From Microbacterium sp. MYb72 (GTDB taxonomy: Bacteria > Actinomycetota > Actinomycetes > Actinomycetales > Microbacteriaceae), in assembly GCF_002979415.1 (NCBI RefSeq), contig NZ_PCOT01000004.1:1-64000 (forward strand): a DNA stretch of 64,000 nt. Direction: 5' to 3'. How positions within the stretch are numbered: position 1 is the first letter of the stretch; every line of letters begins with the position of its first letter. A model generated the notes under the pieces. It had not been told where the DNA came from. It ran no database searches and saw only the letters and a program-made list of their open reading frames with translations. The translations under genes were made by a program, and so were the position numbers. Shown here one piece after another: positions 8,137-16,722 of this stretch.

Positions 8137-8850
8137 TCAGACCGTCGTGGTGCGAAGCTGCGGGTACACCGCTTCGAGCGGCGCGCTGAGACCCGCCTTC
8201 AGCTGCACGGAGGTGTCATCGGCGAGAACCTCGTACTCGTTGCGCTCGGTGGCATCGAGAACCGCGGCCACGAGGGCGGCGGGGTCCGTCTTCGGGTCGG
8301 AGACATGAGCGGCCATCGCCGTGTCGACGTACCCGACGTGCACCCCCACGACGTGGACACCGGCCGGAGCGAGTTCCAGTCGAAGAGAGTTGGTCGCCGA
8401 CCACAGTGCGGCCTTGGTGGCGCTGTAGATGCCTCCGACCGCGTACCACGCGAGTGCCGAGTGGATGTCGATGATCGCAGCACCGGGCCGTCCGGAGAGG
8501 AGGGGCGCATACGCACGTGCGAGGAAGAGCGGGCCGAGGAAGTTCGTCTCGACGTTGCGGCGGATGTCCTCATCGGAATGGGAGAGGATGCCGGCGGTGG
8601 GCACGGATGCACCGGCGTTGTTGACGAGCACGGTCACGTCGGGTGCCGCCTCGACGACCGCACGGATCGATGCGGGATCGGTCACATCGAGGACCAGAGG
8701 AACCACGCGGGGATCCGTCCACTCCCGCGGGGTGCGGGCGGTGGCGTACACCTTGGCGGCCCCACGCGCGAGCGCCTGTTCGACGAAACGGGTGCCGATC
8801 CCGCCGTTCGCTCCGGTGATGAGGACGACGGCGCCGTTGAGTGTGGGCAT
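8137..8850 (-). CDS. short-chain dehydrogenase/reductase
   Basis: 237 aa classical SDR with cofactor motif TGANGGIG near the N terminus, NNAG, and the catalytic tyrosine and lysine in GIYSATKAAL. I placed the start at ATG 8850 (MPTLNGAVVLITG); an upstream in-frame ATG would add a His-rich tail overlapping the promoter region. It is the first gene of a two-gene operon with the quinone oxidoreductase. A perfect 18-bp palindrome lies 68 bp upstream of the start, toward the divergent TetR gene. Confidence 0.87.
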   Translation of the reverse strand: MPTLNGAVVLITGANGGIGTRFVEQALARGAAKVYATARTPREWTDPRVVPLVLDVTDPASIRAVVEAAPDVTVLVNNAGASVPTAGILSHSDEDIRRNVETNFLGPLFLARAYAPLLSGRPGAAIIDIHSALAWYAVGGIYSATKAALWSATNSLRLELAPAGVHVVGVHVGYVDTAMAAHVSDPKTDPAALVAAVLDATERNEYEVLADDTSVQLKAGLSAPLEAVYPQLRTTTV

Positions 8851-8917
8851 GAGCAGATCTCTCTTCTGTGGGGACAATGGGTGATGATGGTGAGTGCGCG
8901 TGAGCGACTCCACTCAT

Positions 8918-8935
8918 AACTGAGTGCACTCAGTT
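8918..8935. promoter_or_regulatory. TetR operator palindrome
   Basis: AACTGAGTGCACTCAGTT is a perfect 18-bp palindrome between the SDR operon and the divergent TetR gene. The TGAGTGCACTCA core is typical in form for TetR-family operators, so it is the likely site for autorepression and control of the SDR operon. Confidence 0.75.
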
Positions 8936-8954
8936 TCTATTCCGAGAGGATCAC

Positions 8955-9557
8955 ATGTCGGCCCAGCTCGCATCCGCAGGGCGTCGTGAGCGCAACAAGC
9001 AGCAGAAGCTGGAGCGGATCACGGCGGCCGCCGCTGCGCTCTTCGCCGAGTACGGCGTCGAGGATGTGACCACCCAGCAGATCGCCGAGAAGGCGGACGT
9101 CGGCACCGGCACCGTGTTCCTCTACGCGAAGACGAAAGGCGAGCTGCTGCTGCTCGTGCAGAACGCGCACTACGCCGAGGCGCTCGAGAAGGGCAGGCAC
9201 GCCGCCGAGGCGATGACAGATGCCCTCGATGCGGTGATGGCGCTCCTCCGGCCGATCATCGAATGCAACCGCGTCCAGATCGACAACGGACGAACCTACC
9301 TCCGCGAAATGGTCTTCGGAAGCGTGGACGACGAACGCCACGCCGAGGCCCTCTCGATCGTGGGATCCACGGAAGACGCGGTCGCCCGCATCCTCAGCCG
9401 GGGCATGGTCGAAGCGGAGGCGCGGGCGACGACCCAGGCGCGAGTCGTGTCGGCGATCATGTTCCTCACGATGGCCGCCACGGTGAACGCGACACGCAGC
9501 ATCGACGACCTCGCCGACGACATCAGACGACAGATCGCCGCCGTCATCGGCCGTTGA
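8955..9557 (+). CDS. TetR/AcrR family transcriptional regulator
   Basis: 200 aa. The N-terminal TetR helix-turn-helix is clear (TTQQIAEKADVGTGTVFLYAKT, split here as residues about 38-60). The remaining helices form the ligand and dimer domain, which is not assignable to a substrate. A GAGAGGA ribosome site precedes the ATG. It is divergent from the SDR/quinone oxidoreductase operon across a perfect palindrome, so it most likely represses that operon and itself until a toxic aldehyde, quinone or similar ligand is present. Confidence 0.88.
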   Translation: MSAQLASAGRRERNKQQKLERITAAAAALFAEYGVEDVTTQQIAEKADVGTGTVFLYAKTKGELLLLVQNAHYAEALEKGRHAAEAMTDALDAVMALLRPIIECNRVQIDNGRTYLREMVFGSVDDERHAEALSIVGSTEDAVARILSRGMVEAEARATTQARVVSAIMFLTMAATVNATRSIDDLADDIRRQIAAVIGR

Positions 9558-9578
9558 CCGGTCGCGGAGGTCGATCCG

Positions 9579-10955
9579 CTACCGACGGATCGAGTCGTGG
9601 AACGGGTTCGGCTCGAGCGTGAAGTCGGTGCCCGCCTCGCCCCACGTGCCCAGACCCGCGGGCTGACGGCGTCGGCGCACCGCGGCGAGCGCTCGTGTGG
9701 CGGGCACTCCGACCGCCAGCGCGACCCGTCCGGAGAGAGTGCGGTCGTCGCGGCCCAGCACGCTCGCCCGGTGCCAGGCCTCGTGCAGCGCACCACCGCG
9801 CGCCGCAGGGACACGTCGCGCGGGAAGCGAGCCCTCTCGACGCCGCACGACGAGCTCCTCTACCCGCTCCCACCACGTGGACTCGATCTCGGGATGGAAG
9901 TAGTTGTCGCGCAGCCAGTCGGGATGCGGATGCCGGAACCGCCCTGCGACGACCTCGCTGCGCCCGCCGAGCAGCCCGCTGCCGACGAACACGGTGTTCA
10001 GCAGCGACTTGCTCACCCCGAAGCTGTCGAGCGCGATGACCGGGACGCCCTGAGCCACAGCCTCGATCGCGGCGGTGGAGCTCACCGTGACGAGCCCCGC
10101 AGCGGTCGAGAGCGCGGCGGCCATGGAGTCGTACGAGAACACGAGGTTGTCGGGGCGGCGCTCGCCGAGCAGCTCGGTGTACGCGTCTCGCTCCAGGTGC
10201 GTCTCCACCTCGCCCGGCCGCGACCGCAGCTTCACGACCACGCGTCGACCGGGATCGGCCTTCGCCGCCCGCACCAGCGTCGCGGCGATCTCGGCGCGCT
10301 CCTCCCGATCCGCCGGCACGAGCGCCTGCGCCGCGAAGACGATGTCGGTCGCCGCGGCCTTCGCGAGAGCGGGCGCCGAAGACGTCGGCTTCTCGTCGAC
10401 CAGGACCCCGCGCTCCGCCCTGGCGCGCGCGACGGCGGGCGACAGCATCCGCGCCCGCGTCCTCGCGAAGGGAAGCGTCGCGAGCGCGGTCGGCACGTCG
10501 ACGCCGATGCGGCCGCCCAGCTCGGCGAACGCCCGCTCCTCCCGATGCGAGTGCACCACCAGGAGGTCGACGTGGCGGCGATAGTCCAGGGCTCCGCGCT
10601 GCGCGGGGATCGCCATCCCCGGAAGACCCGCCACCGTCACGGGGCGGTGCCGCAGGCCGTCGATCATCCGCCCCATCAGCCGCACGAACGGCCCCCGGCC
10701 GGCGAGCAGCACCACGTCGGGGCGCTGCGCCTCGAGCCACGGCGCCGTCTCGCGGAACATCACCCGCGACACGGCGCTCGGATCGAGCCCTGCGCCCGCG
10801 AGCGCCGTGCGCTCCTGGGCGGCGCTCGCGGTCAGCGGGGTCTTCACCAGCAGCAGATGCGGTCGGATGCCGGGGACGGCGCCGAGCAACGACGCCGACC
10901 ACTTCACGAACGAGTCGGCGTCCGCGATCGCGACGACCCGCAGCCCGGTGCTCAT
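9579..10955 (-). CDS. putative glycosyltransferase, DUF6716 family
   Basis: 458 aa. No signal peptide. The C-terminal half has the GT-B-like nucleotide-sugar motif SSTAAIEAVAQGVPVIALDS, and FRHPHPDWLRDNYFHPE follows; this layout matches the DUF6716 proteins found beside nonulosonic-acid genes. It is the last gene of the five-gene operon and overlaps the synthase upstream by 4 bp (ATG at 10955). I chose that start because residues before it come from the other frame of the synthase gene. Its likely job is adding a sugar or assembling the nonulosonic-acid polymer; donor and acceptor are not known. Confidence 0.7.
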   Translation of the reverse strand: MSTGLRVVAIADADSFVKWSASLLGAVPGIRPHLLLVKTPLTASAAQERTALAGAGLDPSAVSRVMFRETAPWLEAQRPDVVLLAGRGPFVRLMGRMIDGLRHRPVTVAGLPGMAIPAQRGALDYRRHVDLLVVHSHREERAFAELGGRIGVDVPTALATLPFARTRARMLSPAVARARAERGVLVDEKPTSSAPALAKAAATDIVFAAQALVPADREERAEIAATLVRAAKADPGRRVVVKLRSRPGEVETHLERDAYTELLGERRPDNLVFSYDSMAAALSTAAGLVTVSSTAAIEAVAQGVPVIALDSFGVSKSLLNTVFVGSGLLGGRSEVVAGRFRHPHPDWLRDNYFHPEIESTWWERVEELVVRRREGSLPARRVPAARGGALHEAWHRASVLGRDDRTLSGRVALAVGVPATRALAAVRRRRQPAGLGTWGEAGTDFTLEPNPFHDSIRR

Positions 10956-11824
10956 GCCGGAACGCGACGCAGCTTCGCCATGGGCGCGCGCTCGCTGTCG
11001 AAGACGCGCTTGACGCCGTCGCCGAGGGCCTTCTCGATCACGCGGATGTCGCGCACCAGGTGCTCGAGACCCGTGGGTTCGAGGGATGCCGCGTGGTCGG
11101 AGCCCCACATGGTGCGGTCCAGCGTGATGTGGCGTTCGACAGCGACGGCGCCGAGAGCGACGGCGGCGAGGGAGATCTGCAGGCCGCGCTCGTGGCCCGA
11201 GTATCCGACCGGCACGCCGGCGTAGCGGTCGCGGAGGGTCGAGATCACCCGCAGGTTCGCCTCCTCCGGCTCGAGGGGATACGTCGAGGTCGCGTGCATG
11301 AGCACGACACGGTCAGTGCCGAGCGTGTCCAGGGCGCGGTCGATCTGCTCGATCGTCGACATGCCGGTGGAGAGGATGACGGGCTTGCCGGTCTCGCGCA
11401 GCGCGACCAGCAGCTCGGTGTCGGTGAGGCTGGCCGAGGCGACCTTGTGGGCGACGACGCCCAGGTCTTCGAGGAACGCGACGCTGGGCACATCCCACGG
11501 CGAGGCGAACCAGTCGAGACCCAGCATCGTGGCGTGGTCGCCGATCTCGATGTACTCGTCGCGGCCGAACTCGACCCGGCGGCGGTAGTCGAGGTAGCTC
11601 ATGGTGCCCCATGGCGTCTCGCGCGGCACGTCGCGCATGTGCTCGGGGGTGGAGATCTCGGGCGTGCGCTTCTGGAACTTCACGGCATCCGCCCCCGCGC
11701 GCGCCGCCACGTCGATGAGCTTCTTCGCGATCTCGACGTCGCCGTTGTGGTTCAGGCCGATCTCCGCGATGACGTAGGCGGGACGACCGCCTCCGATGAC
11801 GTGCGATCCGATGCTGACAGTCAT
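10952..11824 (-). CDS. N-acetylneuraminate/nonulosonic acid synthase (NeuB/SpsE-like), SAF-less
   Basis: 290 aa NeuB-type TIM barrel opening with AYVIAEIGLNHNGD, with KFQKRTPEIS, STGMSTIEQID and GYSGHERGLQ motifs. These enzymes condense phosphoenolpyruvate with a six-carbon sugar or its phosphate. Usual NeuB proteins are about 345 aa with a C-terminal SAF (antifreeze-like) domain; this one stops at the end of the barrel and lacks it. A CCGGAGGAA ribosome site supports ATG 11824. It sits 83 bp downstream of the cytidylyltransferase gene in the same operon. Confidence 0.85.
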   Translation of the reverse strand: MTVSIGSHVIGGGRPAYVIAEIGLNHNGDVEIAKKLIDVAARAGADAVKFQKRTPEISTPEHMRDVPRETPWGTMSYLDYRRRVEFGRDEYIEIGDHATMLGLDWFASPWDVPSVAFLEDLGVVAHKVASASLTDTELLVALRETGKPVILSTGMSTIEQIDRALDTLGTDRVVLMHATSTYPLEPEEANLRVISTLRDRYAGVPVGYSGHERGLQISLAAVALGAVAVERHITLDRTMWGSDHAASLEPTGLEHLVRDIRVIEKALGDGVKRVFDSERAPMAKLRRVPA

Positions 11825-11907
11825 GATTCCTCCGGTCTGCGAATGCCTTCTCTCCTGGGTACGCGCCGATGGTGAACTGCGCCCAACACCCGGGTTACCG
11901 GCGCACG

Positions 11908-13056
11908 TCAGCTGGACAACACGCGTTCGACCAGTTCGCGAACAGCTCCCCGTCCGCCCTCGCGTGACAGCACCACCCGCGCCGCCTCGATGACGAGCGG
12001 GTGGGCGTTCGCGACCGCGACGGGCCACCCGACGATGCGCAGTGCGGGGAGGTCGTTCACGTCGTTGCCGAGGTAGGCGATGTCCGCGAGATCGAGGCCC
12101 TGCTCAGCGGCCCAGCCGCGCAGCGCCGTCTCCTTGTCGTCGATGCCGTGCAGCACCGGCACACGCAGCTTCTCGGCGCGTGCCCGCACGACGGGGTTCA
12201 CCTCGGTGGAGAGGATCAGCATCGGCACCCCTGCGGCCCGCAGCAGAGCGACGCCCATGCCGTCCTCGCGGCTCACCCGCACGCGCTCCCCGCCGTCGGC
12301 GTCGATGATCGCGGTGTCGTCGGTGTGCACGCCGTCGAAGTCGGTGACCACGGCCTTCACCGGGATCGGATGCCGCTGCTCGTGCAGCGCCGCCAGAGAG
12401 CGCGCGATGCGGAGCTGCTGCTCGTCGTCGATCTCGATCGCGGTCCACTCCGGAACCTCCGCGATCGCGGTGCGGCCGAAGAAGCGGTGCCGGCTCTCAC
12501 GGAAACCCGCGGCCGAGAACACGTAGAACGCCCCGGTCTCCAGGTGGTGCGGCTCCCGATCCTGCCGGCGGGGTCGGTGCGCGGCGTCGTGGTTGATCGC
12601 GACAGCCGCGCCGTCGGCATCCCTCCTCCAGAGGAAGCCGTAGGTCTCGTAGGCCGAGAACACGCTGTCTGCGCGCCCTCCGGCGACCTGCGCGACGGCG
12701 TCGGAGAGGGCGTCGGCGGGGATGAACGGCGACGTCGCCTGCAGGAACGCGACGACCCCCGTGTCGATGCCGTCCGCCGCGAGCACGTCGAGCGCGTGCA
12801 GGATCGCGCTCTCGGAGGTCGCCGTGTCGCCGGAGAGCTCGGCGGGGCGGCGGACGATGCGCGCACCGGCCGCGGCGCCGATCGCCGCGATCTCCTCGTC
12901 GTCGGTCGACACCACGACGAGGTCGATGCCGTCGGCCGCGAGCGCGGCGTGCACCGCCCTGGCCACGAGCGGGACGCCGCCCACGCGTTGCACGTTCTTG
13001 CGCGGCACCTGCTTCGATCCGCCCCGCGCGGGGATGATCGCCACCGTCGATGTCAT
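11908..13056 (-). CDS. acylneuraminate cytidylyltransferase fused to KdsC-like HAD phosphatase
   Basis: 382 aa with two domains. Residues about 1-225 are a CMP-sugar synthetase with the signature IPARGGSKQVPRKN. Residues about 228-382 are a HAD phosphatase of the KdsC type with the nucleophile motif DFDGVHTDD, the threonine motif ILSTEVNP and the acidic motif YLGNDVNDLPAL. One chain would therefore dephosphorylate a nonulosonate 9-phosphate and then activate it with CTP. The same fusion order is known in vertebrate CMAS. It overlaps the polysialyltransferase-like gene by 4 bp (ATGA). Confidence 0.85.
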   Translation of the reverse strand: MTSTVAIIPARGGSKQVPRKNVQRVGGVPLVARAVHAALAADGIDLVVVSTDDEEIAAIGAAAGARIVRRPAELSGDTATSESAILHALDVLAADGIDTGVVAFLQATSPFIPADALSDAVAQVAGGRADSVFSAYETYGFLWRRDADGAAVAINHDAAHRPRRQDREPHHLETGAFYVFSAAGFRESRHRFFGRTAIAEVPEWTAIEIDDEQQLRIARSLAALHEQRHPIPVKAVVTDFDGVHTDDTAIIDADGGERVRVSREDGMGVALLRAAGVPMLILSTEVNPVVRARAEKLRVPVLHGIDDKETALRGWAAEQGLDLADIAYLGNDVNDLPALRIVGWPVAVANAHPLVIEAARVVLSREGGRGAVRELVERVLSS

Positions 13057-14402
13057 CGTCCTCGTATCGCCTTCCATGCCCTGCCGGCCCTCCGCCTCGC
13101 GCCGAGAGCCGTCAACCGCCATTCCTCCATGCGCCCGACCCCGCCGGCCGGACGCAGCACCCGCTGCAGCGCCCCCTCGTCGGGGGCTCCCGGCAGCCGG
13201 AGATCCGTGAGCCGCTGCGCGGAGAAGTACCTGTCGCGTTCGACGGCGTCCATGCCCCGCAGCAGCTCCTCCGCGCGCAGGCGGAGGTGACCGGCGATCT
13301 CCGGCTGCATCGCGTACCCGACGGCGTCGATGAGCAGCTGCAGCCGCTCGGGGTCGGCGTAGCCCGATGCGGGCCGGGTGAGGGCGTCGACGATGGTCGC
13401 CGGGATGCGGTTGCTGTTCTCGAACGGCGTCAGCCTCGCCAGCACGGTGTCGGTGCCGGCCGCGCCGATCTCCCGGTCGAACAGGGCGCGCACGGTCGGC
13501 AGGGCGGTGGAGAACCCGGCCACGACGGCGAGGACGTCGAGGCGTTCCGCGAGCATCTCGGCCGCGAGCGCCCCCCGGTACTCGGCGAACGCGATGCCGA
13601 GGGATGCCGCGCGGGCCCGCAGCGCGTCGGTGTGCAGGGGTGGCGCCGACGGATGCGGCTTGAACACGATCCGCTCGGGCGACCAGGCCGCTGCACGATC
13701 GATCAGCTCGGCCTGCAGCGCGACCTCCTCCTCGGCCGTCATGAGGCCGAGGGCGGAGAGGTACTGCCCGAGCACGAGCACGGTCGGCGTCCCGTCGTCG
13801 AGTCCCGCGGCGTCGCCCGCCGCGGTCTCCTCGAAGACCGTGCGGAACCGCGCCGCCGGCACGGGGACGGACTCCGCGTGCGGCGCCCCGACGAGCGGCC
13901 GCACCCCCGGCACGACATCGGCGTGCACCACGCGCTCGATGCGCGCCGACACCGTGTGCCCCAGCGCGACCCGCATCGGCGAGTAGGTCATGAGCCCGTC
14001 GCCGATGATCGTGATCCGTGCGCCGGGGAAGAGCGTCATCAGCGTGCGCGCAGGCGCGACCTGTGGGCTCTGCACGAACAGCTCGAGCCCGCGCGGATCG
14101 AGGTTCCAGGCGCGCCGCAGCAGCCGCTCCAGCATCGGGAGGTCGCCTTCCCTCGGCTTCCACGCGCTGGGGTGAGCGGCCCCGAGCAGCACGTCCAGGT
14201 CCTCCACGCGGTCGAACCGCTCCCGCAGCGAGCGCAGCGCGGGGTCAGCGGCGATGCCGACCGTCGTCTCGGGCACCCGCGACGACGTGAACGGCACGAG
14301 GACCCGTTCGGCCCGGCCATCCGCGTCGAGGAGTCCGGCGTCGATCGCGGCGACCGCGGTGGCGAGCCCGTAGGCGCTGTGCAGCGCGAAGATCTGCGTC
14401 AT
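13053..14402 (-). CDS. polysialyltransferase-family glycosyltransferase
   Basis: 449 aa. The opening FALHSAYGLATAVAAIDAG, the central GDGLMTYSP, the KPHPSAPP motif (HP motif of bacterial polysialyltransferases) and VVAGFSTALPTVRAL fit the alpha-2,8-polysialyltransferase (POLYST) family. It probably transfers the CMP-activated nonulosonic acid onto a cell-wall or lipid acceptor on the cytoplasmic side. Start ATG 14402 overlaps the upstream glycosyltransferase stop (ATGA). No signal peptide or membrane segment. Confidence 0.75.
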   Translation of the reverse strand: MTQIFALHSAYGLATAVAAIDAGLLDADGRAERVLVPFTSSRVPETTVGIAADPALRSLRERFDRVEDLDVLLGAAHPSAWKPREGDLPMLERLLRRAWNLDPRGLELFVQSPQVAPARTLMTLFPGARITIIGDGLMTYSPMRVALGHTVSARIERVVHADVVPGVRPLVGAPHAESVPVPAARFRTVFEETAAGDAAGLDDGTPTVLVLGQYLSALGLMTAEEEVALQAELIDRAAAWSPERIVFKPHPSAPPLHTDALRARAASLGIAFAEYRGALAAEMLAERLDVLAVVAGFSTALPTVRALFDREIGAAGTDTVLARLTPFENSNRIPATIVDALTRPASGYADPERLQLLIDAVGYAMQPEIAGHLRLRAEELLRGMDAVERDRYFSAQRLTDLRLPGAPDEGALQRVLRPAGGVGRMEEWRLTALGARRRAGRAWKAIRGR

Positions 14403-15379
14403 GCGTCGCTCCCCACCCGACGAAGCAGGGGCGCCAGCACCCGCCGCCGCGGCCCGTCGAGCCGCCCGATCACTCCCGCCACGTCGTCCGCGGGAAGACG
14501 TTCCAGCAGACCGAGGATGCCGCTGCGCATCTCCGCACGCAGCGACCTCGTCATCCGCCGTGACCGCACGAGATGCCGCGAGCTCAGCGCCAGCACGGTC
14601 CACGTCGCCTTGGGCAGGAAGCGCTCGGCATCCCGATCCGACGCCACCACGTCGAGCACCTCCGTCATCGCGCGCACGAAGTCGAGCTGGCGGCGATCGC
14701 GGATCTGCGTGAGGGAGGTCGCGACCCCGCGGCGGTACAGCAGCGCCGGCGCGTCGACCACCGCGAACGACTCCGCCTCGAGGTGCAGGCGCCAGATCCA
14801 CGGCCGGTCCTCGGCCGTGAAGAGTCCGGGAGAGAAGGCGGCGAGGCCGGCGTCGAGCACGCGCCGGTGGAACATGCCCGCCCACGCGAAGGGGTAGTCG
14901 ACCATGGTCGGCTCGTTCTCCGGGAGGATCGCGTCGCGCGGCGAGAGCACCCGCTCGCGCCAGGGCTGCGGGGCGCGGTGCAGTGCCCGCTTGGCGCCGG
15001 TGACGGTGACGTGGTCGGTGCGGACGAAGTCGCAGTCCAGCTCCCTCAGCCGCACCGCGAGCACGGAGAGGCGGTGGGGCTGCATCCAGTCGTCTCCGTC
15101 GACGAAGCAGAAGGCCTCGCCCTCGACGTGCGCGAGGCCCTGGTTCCGCGCGCTCGCGAGACCCTGCGGCCGCGGGTTCGTGAGCACCGCGGAGTGCGGG
15201 AAGCGCTCGGCGTAGCGGCGCATGAGCTGCCCGGTGTCGTCGCGGGAGCCGTCGTCGATCATGACCAGCTTGAGCGCGGCGGGGTCGTCGAACTGGCGCG
15301 TGAGGGTCTCCAGCGTGGTCGCGATGTACGGGCCGGCGTCCTTGGCGGGGAGGATGACGGTGACGAGTGGAGCGCGCAT
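14399..15379 (-). CDS. family 2 glycosyltransferase
   Basis: 326 aa GT-A fold. VTVILPAKDAGPYIATTLE opens the domain, KLVMIDDGSRDDT carries the nucleotide-binding aspartates, and FVDGDDWMQPHR supplies the metal-binding DxD-like motif. It is the first gene of the nonulosonic-acid operon; translation of the next four genes is coupled or closely spaced. I start at ATG 15379, right where the conserved domain begins. Sugar donor unknown. Confidence 0.83.
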   Translation of the reverse strand: MRAPLVTVILPAKDAGPYIATTLETLTRQFDDPAALKLVMIDDGSRDDTGQLMRRYAERFPHSAVLTNPRPQGLASARNQGLAHVEGEAFCFVDGDDWMQPHRLSVLAVRLRELDCDFVRTDHVTVTGAKRALHRAPQPWRERVLSPRDAILPENEPTMVDYPFAWAGMFHRRVLDAGLAAFSPGLFTAEDRPWIWRLHLEAESFAVVDAPALLYRRGVATSLTQIRDRRQLDFVRAMTEVLDVVASDRDAERFLPKATWTVLALSSRHLVRSRRMTRSLRAEMRSGILGLLERLPADDVAGVIGRLDGPRRRVLAPLLRRVGSDA

Positions 15380-15483
15380 GGTGCCACGGATGCTGGCACG
15401 CGAGCGTTGCCTCCCGGCGACGTCGAGGTGAACACGGGGTGTCCTGCCCGCCCGCTCCCAGGTCGATCCCCCACGATAGGGGG

Positions 15484-16401
15484 ATGCCGCGACCACTCGG
15501 ATCCTCGGGGAGACCCCTGCGCCGGAGATCGCGCGAGACGTTGGATCTCCGCTGGCTCACCGCGCGGGCGTGGACGAACCGGTGGTATCCGCAGGGCGTC
15601 GATCTCGGCATCCTGGACGGTCGACGAACCCTCGCGGTCAGCTGGTTCCGTCAGGACCGAGACAGGCACCACCTCGCCTCGCGCGTCTCCTTCATCGACC
15701 TCGAACGCTCGCGGCACCGCGACGTCGCCCTCGTGATCGAGGGTCCGGATGGAGAGCTGGAACCCGCGCGCATCCACGTCGGCGGTCTCGCATGGTTCGG
15801 CGACCGCCTCTTCGCCGCGGCCACCATGCAGGGGATCTGGGAGTTCGATCTCGCCCGTCTCCGCACCGTGCGCGGCGCCGATGCCCGACGCCTGACCGGC
15901 TCTCTGCGGCGGAGCGCGCTCGTCGCAGTGCGCACGAGGATCCACCCCGTGGCGCTGCGGTGCTCGTTCCTCGGTCGCGTGTTCGACGCCGACGGCGAGC
16001 CGCTGCCGAGGGTGCTCATCGGCGAGTACCGCACCGGCGAAGACGGCCGGATCGGCGAGTTCCTCATGCCCGCGCGGGAGGGAGACGGCTTCGCCGCCGT
16101 CGAGAACGGGCTCATGGCCCCCGGCATCCCGCAGCTCCAGGGCGCCGTGCGCTGGGGCGCCACCTACTTCGCGTCGCAGTCCGACCAGCTGCGCCCCGGT
16201 GCCCTGTGGACGGGACCGGCCGGAGCACTCCGCCGCGCCGCCCAGCCCCTGCCCGCGGGATGCCAGGACCTCGCGCTCGACCCGGACGCGCGGATGCTGT
16301 GGTCGCTGGGCGAGCATCCCTGGCGACGCGTGGTGCGCGGCATCCCCTTCGCCCGCCTGGGGATCGAGCACCCCCGCGGCGAACGTAGACTGGACGGGTG
16401 A
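15484..16401 (+). CDS. conserved hypothetical protein
   Basis: 305 aa, soluble, no signal peptide or membrane segment. It contains scattered short strands (GVDLGILDGRRTLAVSW, HVGGLAWFGDRLFAAA, GNMW-like turns) that suggest a beta-propeller or beta-rich fold, and ends in an Arg-rich tail overlapping the next start. The gene is divergent from the nonulosonic-acid operon, with 104 bp between starts. I do not recognise the family and give no function. The ATG at 15484 has GGGGG just before it. Confidence 0.6.
   Translation: MPRPLGSSGRPLRRRSRETLDLRWLTARAWTNRWYPQGVDLGILDGRRTLAVSWFRQDRDRHHLASRVSFIDLERSRHRDVALVIEGPDGELEPARIHVGGLAWFGDRLFAAATMQGIWEFDLARLRTVRGADARRLTGSLRRSALVAVRTRIHPVALRCSFLGRVFDADGEPLPRVLIGEYRTGEDGRIGEFLMPAREGDGFAAVENGLMAPGIPQLQGAVRWGATYFASQSDQLRPGALWTGPAGALRRAAQPLPAGCQDLALDPDARMLWSLGEHPWRRVVRGIPFARLGIEHPRGERRLDG
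16386..16391 (+). promoter_or_regulatory. -10 box of DUF4229 gene (leaderless)
   Basis: TAGACT lies six bases before the GTG at 16398, inside the end of the preceding gene, with no ribosome site. It suggests an independent, leaderless transcript. Confidence 0.45.
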
Positions 16402-16673
16402 AGCCCGCACCGATCATCGTCTACACCGTGCTGCGGCTGCTGGCGTTCCTCGTCCCGCTCGCGATCCTCTGGTTCTTCTTCCCGATCTTCCGGGAGTTCT
16501 GGTGGCTCGCCGCGATCTTCTCCGCCCTCATCGGGGTGAGCATCTCGCTGCTGTTCCTGCGCACGCCGCTCTCCGACGCCTCGACGCGCCTCCACGAGCG
16601 TCGTCAGGCCCGCACCACCGGCGCCGAGTCGGATGCGAACGCCGAGGACGACGCACTCGACTCCGAGTCCTGA
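16398..16673 (+). CDS. DUF4229 membrane protein
   Basis: 91 aa from a GTG that overlaps the preceding stop. Two membrane segments (residues about 6-24 and 32-50) are followed by a charged tail rich in Arg then Asp/Glu. This is the layout of DUF4229 proteins, which are common next to MenA in actinobacteria and have no assigned role. Here menA is two loci downstream on the other strand. Confidence 0.72.
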   Translation: MKPAPIIVYTVLRLLAFLVPLAILWFFFPIFREFWWLAAIFSALIGVSISLLFLRTPLSDASTRLHERRQARTTGAESDANAEDDALDSES

Positions 16674-16722
16674 GCCCGCTTCCCGTGGTTCGTGCGGCGT
16701 CCGCACATGAGAGCCTGGTCTC

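Noticed and set aside
13050..14897. 615-codon plus-strand frame across the nonulosonic-acid operon
   Set aside because: It cuts across two well-supported minus-strand genes and shows no recognisable domain.
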